DNA from: Fusobacteriaceae bacterium
Lineage (GTDB): Bacteria > Fusobacteriota > Fusobacteriia > Fusobacteriales > Fusobacteriaceae
DNA length: 8,865 nt
Direction: 5' to 3'
NCBI GenBank assembly: GCA_016938425.1
Contig: JAFGUR010000127.1
Span: forward strand, 1 to 8,865
Shown: one piece after another, positions 1 to 4,892 of the stretch
Numbering within the stretch: position 1 is the first letter of the stretch
Layout: every line of letters begins with the position of its first letter
Translations under genes and position numbers: made by a program
The notes under the pieces: model-generated
What the model was told of the DNA's origin: nothing
The model's database searches: none
Seen by the model: the letters and a program-made list of their open reading frames with translations, nothing else

Positions 1-527
1 AAAAAAGCAAGTGATGCAAAAAGATTATAAAATGTAATATAATATACTAGTCCAAAAAACATCATAAAAAACCCCAAAATATAATTAGTATAATCAAACA
101 TGAAAATCATACAAATAATTATCATTAACAATAAAGGGTAAGTTAAAGCATTTGCACCTCTATATGTTTGAATAGCAGAAAAGAAATAAGGATTCACAGG
201 CTTAGACAAATAAATATTCATAACTCCATTAAGCAAATTCCTACTAAACCCTTGTAAGAAAAAAAATCTAACTCCTTTCCCTGCATGAAGCAATAAAAAA
301 TAATATAAAATATAATCATATTTTCTCCAACCAACTAAAATATCTCCTGCCAAACTTCCAATAAAAACTGATAAAAATAAATAAAAGACAAACAATGTTA
401 CAAAATCAAACATTAAAGCTGAATATAAATTAACCTTATATTCCTTATTCTCTTTCAGACACATAATATATTTTGTAAAAAAAATAGTAAAATATTTTTT
501 CAATATATTTATTATTTCCATCTTCAT
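1..527 (-). CDS. ABC-2 type permease, third of the operon (C-terminus cut by window edge)
   Basis: This frame is open from an ATG at 527 to the window edge (175 complete codons, no stop). It is a hydrophobic protein with predicted membrane segments near residues 33-57, 70-90 and 130-170. It carries the hallmark of ABC2_membrane_6 (DUF990) permeases, a short loop before a Lys/Arg-Pro-x-Asn-Pro motif (KPVNP, residues 109-113). It is clearly paralogous to the broken permease just upstream: both have YKVNL-[YF]-S near residues 30-50, a W-x3-D-[YF]-ILY segment, an NG-x2-N loop and KP-[LV]-NP followed by aromatics. The ATG overlaps the preceding TGA by 4 nt (ATGA); a second ATG at 521 is an alternative start. 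It is probably one subunit of the membrane channel driven by the ATPase at 2957-3973. About a third of the expected length lies outside the window. Family assignment is fairly secure; substrate is unknown. Confidence 0.8.
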   Translation of the reverse strand, partial: MKMEIINILKKYFTIFFTKYIMCLKENKEYKVNLYSALMFDFVTLFVFYLFLSVFIGSLAGDILVGWRKYDYILYYFLLLHAGKGVRFFFLQGFSRNLLNGVMNIYLSKPVNPYFFSAIQTYRGANALTYPLLLMIIICMIFMFDYTNYILGFFMMFFGLVYYITFYNLFASLAF

Positions 528-955
528 CCAAACGCCTCATATTTCTTTAGACCATAATGCCAATTAATCCAAACACCAAAACTAGATGCTAAAATTAATA
601 AAACAAAAACTAACATTTCAAATTCAAAGAATACAAATAAATTTGAAGTCTTAACATATACAACCAAAAATAAAGCCACATATGCCCTTGTAGAAATCAA
701 AAAAATATTCTTAAATCTAAACTTCTCATAAAAATTTACTGGATACTGACCTTGAGAAGAAGCCACAACCTGTTGACTCTCTGTAAAAAACCTACTCAGT
801 CCTTTTCTGAAAAACTCAAAACTTTGAAGAAATGATATTACTACAAATTCAAATAAACCAAACAGAATAGAAAGGAATGCTAAAACTAAAAAAGTAATAA
901 AACTTACCTTATCAAACAAAACACATATTATAAAAAATATATTCATACTTATCAT
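524..955 (-). CDS. C-terminal half of frameshifted ABC-2 permease (DUF990-like)
   Basis: This 143-aa frame looks like the second half of the permease begun at 952-1377, not an independent gene. Its last 75 residues have the typical ABC2_membrane_6 ending: a Tyr-Pro pair (residues 71-72), a hydrophobic stretch, then a terminal W-x2-GLKKYE-x-FG. Its apparent start ATG (955) overlaps the N-half stop as ATGA, which mimics translational coupling. However, the frame stays open upstream of that ATG back to the T9 run at 992-1000. The residues read there (TTFSKIDGAGAV) align with the equivalent stretch of the third permease (SAIQTYRGANAL). Starting at 955 would discard that conserved region. Adding one T to the run joins both halves into one 284-aa protein. 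As written the gene is either disrupted, slippage-dependent, or a sequence error. Confidence 0.75.
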   Translation of the reverse strand: MISMNIFFIICVLFDKVSFITFLVLAFLSILFGLFEFVVISFLQSFEFFRKGLSRFFTESQQVVASSQGQYPVNFYEKFRFKNIFLISTRAYVALFLVVYVKTSNLFVFFEFEMLVFVLLILASSFGVWINWHYGLKKYEAFG

Positions 956-1377
956 AACAGCACCAGCACCATCAATTTTACTAAATGTTGTAAAAAAAAA
1001 GGATTCAAAGGCTTCGTTAAAAAATTACTCAACTCTCCATTTATTATAATTCCAAACAATTGAGTTTGCCAAATAAATATTCCTGCAATCATAAACGTTA
1101 AATCATAAAACAATAAATATAAAATAAAATCAAGACTTGTCCAATTAATGATAAAACCAAAATTATCTGAAATAATTAATAGTAAAAGAATATGTGTTCC
1201 CAAATAAAAAAATTGCATAAAGAACCCACTAAATAAATTAACTTTATATTCAAGCAAATTTCTCCACATAATAAAAAAATTTACTCTTATAAAATCCCAA
1301 TACCTGGAGAATGAACCAGGCTCAGAAATCTTTGATTTCTTTTGTCTACTAATTCCAAAAAGTTTAACTTGTTCCAT
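952..1377 (-). CDS. N-terminal half of frameshifted ABC-2 permease (DUF990-like)
   Basis: This frame gives 141 aa from ATG 1377 to TGA 954-952, half the usual length of about 260-280 aa for ABC2_membrane_6 permeases. Residues 1-45 are a basic cytosolic N-terminus. Membrane segments lie near 47-72 and 84-108. The family loop NGELSNFL (113-120) precedes KPLNP (122-126). After residue 126 the frame passes a T9 run and the last 15 residues (FFLQHLVKL...) no longer match the paralogue at 1-527. The other frame resumes the match immediately. The gene follows the 119-aa membrane protein with a 4-nt gap, and no clear Shine-Dalgarno is visible. I read it with 524-955 as one subunit of the operon's ABC transporter. 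The assignment rests on the motif and on alignment to its neighbour. Confidence 0.75.
   Translation of the reverse strand: MEQVKLFGISRQKKSKISEPGSFSRYWDFIRVNFFIMWRNLLEYKVNLFSGFFMQFFYLGTHILLLLIISDNFGFIINWTSLDFILYLLFYDLTFMIAGIFIWQTQLFGIIINGELSNFLTKPLNPFFLQHLVKLMVLVLL
992..1000 (-). other. T9 run (coding strand): inferred frameshift site
   Basis: Nine A on the plus strand read as T9 in the permease gene, directly after the codons for the conserved KPLNP motif. With T9 the frame ends 13 codons later. With one extra T the product reads Pro-Phe-Phe-Phe-Thr-Thr and continues to a normal C-terminus, giving 284 aa. The paralogous permease at 1-527 has Pro-Tyr-Phe-Phe-Ser-Ala at the same place, uninterrupted. 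This is the longest mononucleotide run I found in the window. Confidence 0.75.
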
Positions 1378-1381
1378 TTTA

Positions 1382-1741
1382 TTATATATAAAATAATTTA
1401 AAACCTAAATTCACAAAAAAGAAAATACCTACATAAATTGAACCTAAAAATCTTAATTGAATATATTTCTTCAATATCTTATATCTTTTATCCAAATATT
1501 CATCATTAGGTAATCTTTTATTTCTAAATACTCTTGATTCTAATATATCTCTATAAAAACTAGGTCTATTTCTTCCAAAAGGCAGTAATATACTATCATC
1601 CCTATATTCATCAAAATAATGATCTTTCATATATCGAAATATTTCCTTTTTAATTTTTTTAATTTTTATTTCATTATAAATCCAAAACACAATCCCAAAT
1701 AAAGAAAATGGTATAAAAATTAAATTGAAATAAAAATCCAT
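1382..1741 (-). CDS. Unknown small membrane protein, two helices, within ABC operon
   Basis: I do not recognise a family for this 119-aa protein. Two hydrophobic segments (about residues 3-22 and 97-118) flank a charged central region. Lys-rich residues follow the first segment (EIKIKKIKKE, about 24-33), and more basic residues (KRYKILKKY) precede the second. By the positive-inside rule the central 70 residues should lie in the cytoplasm, forming a hairpin topology. The gene is seven nt downstream of one permease and 4 nt upstream of the next, on the same strand, so co-transcription is very likely. A GGAGG motif at 1753-1757, inside the end of the upstream gene, supports the ATG at 1741. Its position suggests an accessory or regulatory subunit of the transporter; that is inference. 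No catalytic motif or cysteine pair is visible. Confidence 0.65.
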   Translation of the reverse strand: MDFYFNLIFIPFSLFGIVFWIYNEIKIKKIKKEIFRYMKDHYFDEYRDDSILLPFGRNRPSFYRDILESRVFRNKRLPNDEYLDKRYKILKKYIQLRFLGSIYVGIFFFVNLGFKLFYI

Positions 1742-1748
1742 TTTCTAT

Positions 1749-2585
1749 TCATCCTCCAAATGATGTCAATTTGCTAAATCCTCTAGTATATAACATTCTC
1801 ATCAAAATAACCATAATAACAATCCATACCATAAATATCCCCATTGCCCGAAGTGCTTCCTCAAATCCTAACTTTCCTAAATAAATACTTGCAAATGTAT
1901 ATTCTAAATAGAAAAATGGCGTCCATTTCAAAAACCCTATCATCCAAGTAGGAAATAAACTAAGTGGTAAAGCTCTACCTGACAAAATCCATAAAACTTG
2001 TTGAATTGAAGATCTAACTCCCCAAATCTCTGTAAGCCAAAAAGCAAGTCCACCAATCATAACATTTATCACAATATCAAAAAAGATAAGCAAAAATCCA
2101 TATACTATAAATAAAGCAAATATTCCTGCAGGAGGATAATGTATTCCTGCAACTTTAGTAATACCTAAAAGCAAAAAAAAGAACATTACAATATTAATAA
2201 TTCTACTTCCAAAACTATCTGCCAATAATGATTTAACAAAATTAACTGGACGACAAAGCATAATAGCAATATCTCCTGACTTTATCATTTGAGAAATTCT
2301 ATCTGAAATATCGCTTGCTCTAGCAGTATTAATTAAAAGACCAATAACTAAATATACAATCATCTCTACAAAAGTAAAACCACCAATTAAAAAATTAGGA
2401 TCTCCTGCTCCTTTAACCTCAAAAATATACTGCCAAATAAAATAGAAAAAAATACCCATGAAAAATGGTGTAGTTAATGTTCCTATCAAATATGACTTAT
2501 ACTCAATTGATTTCTTAAATCCTATCTTAAAGTATTCCACATACTTATGATATGATGGATAACTTTGTGTTTCTTTATTTTTCAT
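1749..2585 (-). CDS. ABC-2 type permease, first of the operon (DUF990-like)
   Basis: This is a complete 278-aa integral membrane protein, the normal length for ABC2_membrane_6 (DUF990) permeases (COG4587/COG3694 group). A 30-residue cytosolic N-terminus is followed by hydrophobic segments near 33-56, 73-88, 125-148, 152-188 and 240-262. The family signature is present: Ile-x-Ser-Gly-Asp (101-105) leading to Cys-Arg-Pro-Val (111-114). The protein ends SKLTSFGG, the usual C-terminal type. It is expected to form the membrane part of an export or membrane-modifying ABC complex with the ATPase at 2957-3973. Its ATG overlaps the stop of the 123-aa gene by 4 nt, implying coupled translation. Within the operon it is the only permease that is both complete and unbroken in this window. 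The substrate cannot be inferred. Confidence 0.85.
   Translation of the reverse strand: MKNKETQSYPSYHKYVEYFKIGFKKSIEYKSYLIGTLTTPFFMGIFFYFIWQYIFEVKGAGDPNFLIGGFTFVEMIVYLVIGLLINTARASDISDRISQMIKSGDIAIMLCRPVNFVKSLLADSFGSRIINIVMFFFLLLGITKVAGIHYPPAGIFALFIVYGFLLIFFDIVINVMIGGLAFWLTEIWGVRSSIQQVLWILSGRALPLSLFPTWMIGFLKWTPFFYLEYTFASIYLGKLGFEEALRAMGIFMVWIVIMVILMRMLYTRGFSKLTSFGG
1753..1757 (-). promoter_or_regulatory. Shine-Dalgarno GGAGG for the 119-aa membrane protein
   Basis: GGAGG on the minus strand lies inside the final Gly codons of the upstream permease, 11 nt before the ATG at 1741. It supports that start and suggests translation linked to termination of the upstream gene. The spacing is slightly long. 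Confidence 0.5.
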
Positions 2586-2953
2586 TTTTCAAACCCAACA
2601 TAAAAATATTTACCAAATATATCCTCAAATTTATTATCAAATTTATTTTCAAATTTATTTCTTTTAAAAATTGTTATAAATATATTCAGCTTAGAATAAA
2701 TTAAAGAGATAGTAATATTGACATCTCCTATTAAATCTCTAATTTCATCTTTCTCAAATATATTTTCTTTACCAATCAACACATCATCTTCATTAATATC
2801 AAGTCCAAAAATTTTAACTGAAAAACTCTCAGCATCAAAACCAATTCCAATCATAAACTCCCTAAAAACTTCAAAAAAATCATCAACTTTATTAATAGTA
2901 AACTGTAAAACATCTTCTGATTTTGACAAGCTTGAAATTATTAACTTTCCCAT
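2582..2953 (-). CDS. Unknown 123-aa soluble protein, second gene of ABC operon
   Basis: I do not recognise this family. The protein has no membrane segment or signal peptide and is acidic in the middle (for example NEDD, EKDEIRD). The N-terminus (KLIISSL) and residues about 79-95 (NITISLIYSKLNIFITI) look like beta strands. Residues about 24-40 look like an amphipathic helix (DDFFEVFREFMIG). The C-terminal part carries three tandem tetrapeptides (NKFE, NKFD, NKFE) encoded by a 12-bp DNA repeat, followed by an aromatic tail. It starts 3 nt after the ATPase stop and overlaps the next permease start by 4 nt, so it belongs to the transporter operon. An accessory role, such as regulating the ATPase or presenting a substrate, is inferred from position only. 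A longer antisense frame across it is a shadow. Confidence 0.65.
   Translation of the reverse strand: MGKLIISSLSKSEDVLQFTINKVDDFFEVFREFMIGIGFDAESFSVKIFGLDINEDDVLIGKENIFEKDEIRDLIGDVNITISLIYSKLNIFITIFKRNKFENKFDNKFEDIFGKYFYVGFEK
2626..2661 (-). repeat. Tandem 12-bp repeat x3 (encodes NKF[E/D])
   Basis: Three consecutive 12-nt units beginning CAAATTTATT on the plus strand (2626-2637, 2638-2649, 2650-2661) differ only at their ends. They lie in frame within the 123-aa gene and encode Asn-Lys-Phe-Glu/Asp three times. Because the unit is a multiple of three, copy-number change would keep the frame. Confidence 0.8.
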
Positions 2954-2956
2954 TAT

Positions 2957-3973
2957 TCACGACCCCTTTTTTCTATTCTCATAAATCTTTGCCACAATAT
3001 TCTCTAACTTAGGTTCTTGAATAGTCAAATCAATAATTTCAACACTCTCAACAATTTGAGATAAGTATTTACCTAAAGAATCATTTGCAGGAATCTTAAT
3101 TGTAATATTATGTTCAATTTCCTCAATCACATCTAAATTTTCTCTCAATTTTTTAAGTTTATCTTTATCATGAACTTTTTTATAATAAAAACTAACCCTC
3201 TTCCAATCTGAATATGTCGCTTTAAACTTAGTAAGTGACCCCTCATAAGCAACGATTCCTTCATCAATTAAAATAATTCTCGAACACAACTCTTCGATAT
3301 CATCCATATCATGAGTAGTAATCATAATAGTTACACCTTCCTCTCGATTAATCTTTCTCAAAAACTTTCTAATTGCAATCTTTGCAGAAGCATCAAGACC
3401 AATTGTAGGCTCATCTAAAAATACAATTTTAGGTTTATGTAAAAATGAAGCTGCAAGCTCACATCTCATTTTCTCACCCAATGAAAGCATTCTATAAGGT
3501 CTCTCAAAAAAATCTTCAATTCCAAGCATTTTAACCAAGTATTCAACTCTTTCCTGATAAAACTCCTCACTAAGTCCATAAATAGCTTTGAATAATCTAA
3601 AAGAATCCTTAACAGGAATATCATAAGCTAAAATACTTCTTTGCCCAAAAACTACACCAATTTGTTGTGTATATTCGTTTCTATCCTTTACTGGATCTAA
3701 ATTTCCAAAAACTTTAATTTCTCCAAGAGTAGGATGTAAAATTCCAGTAAGCATCTTAATTGTTGTTGACTTTCCAGCTCCATTTGGTCCAAGATAACCT
3801 AAAATTTCACCTTCTTTAATCTCTAAATCAATGTCTACTACAGCAACCTTTTCTTCCCATTCTCTATAAACCCAAGAAAGTCTTTTTTTAATCCAAGTCA
3901 AATCCTTAGATTTCTTAGGAACTTTAAACACCTTCCTCAAATTGTGAACTTCAATAATATTCTTTTTTTCCAT
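2957..3973 (-). CDS. ABC transporter ATPase, COG4586 type
   Basis: This 338-aa nucleotide-binding protein powers the permeases encoded downstream. Walker A is GPNGAGKST (62-70), the Q-loop Gln is at 111, and the ABC signature is LSLGE (163-167). Walker B is IVFLDE (183-188) with catalytic Glu188, followed by the D-loop (GLDA) and switch His221. The extra stretch between the first strand and Walker A (about 17-42, VPKKSKD...REWEE) and the LSLGE signature instead of LSGGQ are characteristic of ATPases that partner DUF990 permeases. Residues 245-338 form a C-terminal extension probably contacting partners. It is the first gene of the minus-strand operon and is followed 3 nt later by the 123-aa gene. 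Function as an ATPase is secure; what is moved is unknown. I found no convincing Shine-Dalgarno, consistent with a short leader. Confidence 0.92.
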   Translation of the reverse strand: MEKKNIIEVHNLRKVFKVPKKSKDLTWIKKRLSWVYREWEEKVAVVDIDLEIKEGEILGYLGPNGAGKSTTIKMLTGILHPTLGEIKVFGNLDPVKDRNEYTQQIGVVFGQRSILAYDIPVKDSFRLFKAIYGLSEEFYQERVEYLVKMLGIEDFFERPYRMLSLGEKMRCELAASFLHKPKIVFLDEPTIGLDASAKIAIRKFLRKINREEGVTIMITTHDMDDIEELCSRIILIDEGIVAYEGSLTKFKATYSDWKRVSFYYKKVHDKDKLKKLRENLDVIEEIEHNITIKIPANDSLGKYLSQIVESVEIIDLTIQEPKLENIVAKIYENRKKGS

Positions 3974-4010
3974 TTATTTATTTGCTATATATTATTGCAT
4001 TATTTCTCTT

Positions 4011-4018
4011 TTTTAAAA
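4011..4018 (-). promoter_or_regulatory. Candidate TATA box for the minus-strand ABC operon
   Basis: TTTTAAAA (within CTTTTAAAAAAG on the minus strand) is centred about 41 nt upstream of the ATG at 3973. In archaea this would put transcription start roughly 15 nt before the gene. A second AT-rich candidate (ATATATAG, 3985-3992) is too close to the start codon unless the leader is absent. The region is AT-rich throughout, so this is tentative. Confidence 0.35.
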
Positions 4019-4060
4019 GTTTGCAACTTTTTATTTTACTAATTAAAAAAAATAAGTACA

Positions 4061-4068
4061 TAAATTTA
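4061..4068 (+). promoter_or_regulatory. Candidate TATA box for the P-type ATPase
   Basis: TAAATTTA is centred about 30 nt upstream of the ATG at 4095. That is the distance expected between an archaeal TATA box and a near-leaderless start, and no Shine-Dalgarno precedes the ATG. The 3974-4094 interval between the two divergent genes has no other clear motif. Confidence 0.4.
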
Positions 4069-4094
4069 ATAAACAAATAGTCCAAAAAATCTAT

Positions 4095-4892
4095 ATGAAT
4101 GATGAACACAAAGTTGAATTAAGTGAAATCTATGCAAGAACAAGCTCTTCAAAATTTGGGATAACTACACTTGAAGCAAAAAAAAGACAAGAAAGTGAAG
4201 GATTAAATATACTAACCACAACTAAATCATCTCCACTGATAATCCAATTTCTAAAAGAATTTATCAATTTTTTTGCCATACTTCTTATGATTGGCTCTGC
4301 CTTATCATTTTTAGCAGAATACCTAAATCCTAATCAGGGAAATATGTATATTGGAATTGCTCTAATAAGTGTTGTAATACTAAATACTATATTTACATTT
4401 ATTCAAAAATATCAATCAGAAAAAATAATGGAATCTTTTCAAAAGATGATTCCTTCAATTGTAAAAGTTCTACGAGATGGAAATTGGATAGAAATAAACG
4501 CAAAAGAACTTGTAACTGGAGATATAATTATGGTTCAAGAAGGAGATAAAATTCCTGCAGATTGTAGATTAATCGAAGCAAATGCTCTAAAAGTTGATAA
4601 TGCATCAATTACTGGAGAATCCGAACCCCAATTAAGAAAACTTGAATGCACAAGTAATAATATATTAGAATCAAGAAATATGTTATTTTCAGGAACATTA
4701 GTCCAAACAGGAAATGGAAAAGGAGTTGTATATGGCAAAGGAATGAAAACACAAATAGGAGCAATAGTTTCGTTAACTAAAGAAACAAAAAAAGTAGAAA
4801 CACCTCTTCATAAAGAAACTAAACATTTCATAAAAATTATCTCTACAATTGCAATAACTCTTGGTATAGTATTTTTTTCATTAGTTTATTAA
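4095..4892 (+). CDS. P-type cation ATPase, N-terminal part (M1-M3 and actuator domain), frameshifted
   Basis: This 265-aa frame is the first third of a P2-type cation pump. Residues 9-45 are the Cation_ATPase_N region (GITTLEAKKR, EGLN). M1 spans about 48-76 and M2 about 83-106. The actuator domain (about 115-230) includes the VTGDI and EGDKIPAD loops and the dephosphorylation motif TGES at 173-176. M3 begins near 245. The frame breaks inside M3 after a T7 run at 4872-4878 and stops at 4890-4892. The phosphorylation and nucleotide domains follow in another frame from 4892. The TAATG overlap resembles coupling, but a P-type ATPase divided within M3 would be exceptional. One extra T fuses both parts into 898 aa, the usual size. 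Read it together with 4892-6790 as one gene. Confidence 0.85.
   Translation: MNDEHKVELSEIYARTSSSKFGITTLEAKKRQESEGLNILTTTKSSPLIIQFLKEFINFFAILLMIGSALSFLAEYLNPNQGNMYIGIALISVVILNTIFTFIQKYQSEKIMESFQKMIPSIVKVLRDGNWIEINAKELVTGDIIMVQEGDKIPADCRLIEANALKVDNASITGESEPQLRKLECTSNNILESRNMLFSGTLVQTGNGKGVVYGKGMKTQIGAIVSLTKETKKVETPLHKETKHFIKIISTIAITLGIVFFSLVY
4872..4878 (+). other. T7 run: inferred frameshift site in P-type ATPase
   Basis: The first frame reads Gly-Ile-Val-Phe-Phe up to the run, then diverges to Ser-Leu-Val-Tyr-stop. Adding one T gives Phe-Phe-Phe-Ile-Ser-Leu-Leu-Met-Gly-Lys-Pro-Leu. This continues M3 and enters the M3-M4 loop ahead of the conserved M4 motif VANVPEGLLP. Exact placement within a few bases is uncertain; the T-run is the most economical site. 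Confidence 0.7.

Noticed and set aside
952..955. ATGA overlap between the two permease halves as genuine translational coupling
   Set aside because: The downstream frame is open and conserved with the paralogue upstream of this ATG, so the real product must begin earlier. The overlap is coincidental.
2718..2984. Plus-strand 88-codon frame antisense to the 123-aa gene
   Set aside because: It has Ser-rich low-complexity content, runs through two minus-strand genes that are tightly coupled in an operon, and has no promoter or family signal.
3974..4094. Possible small RNA in the divergent intergenic region
   Set aside because: The 121 nt are almost entirely A/T, with no stable stem and no distinct motif beyond candidate promoters.
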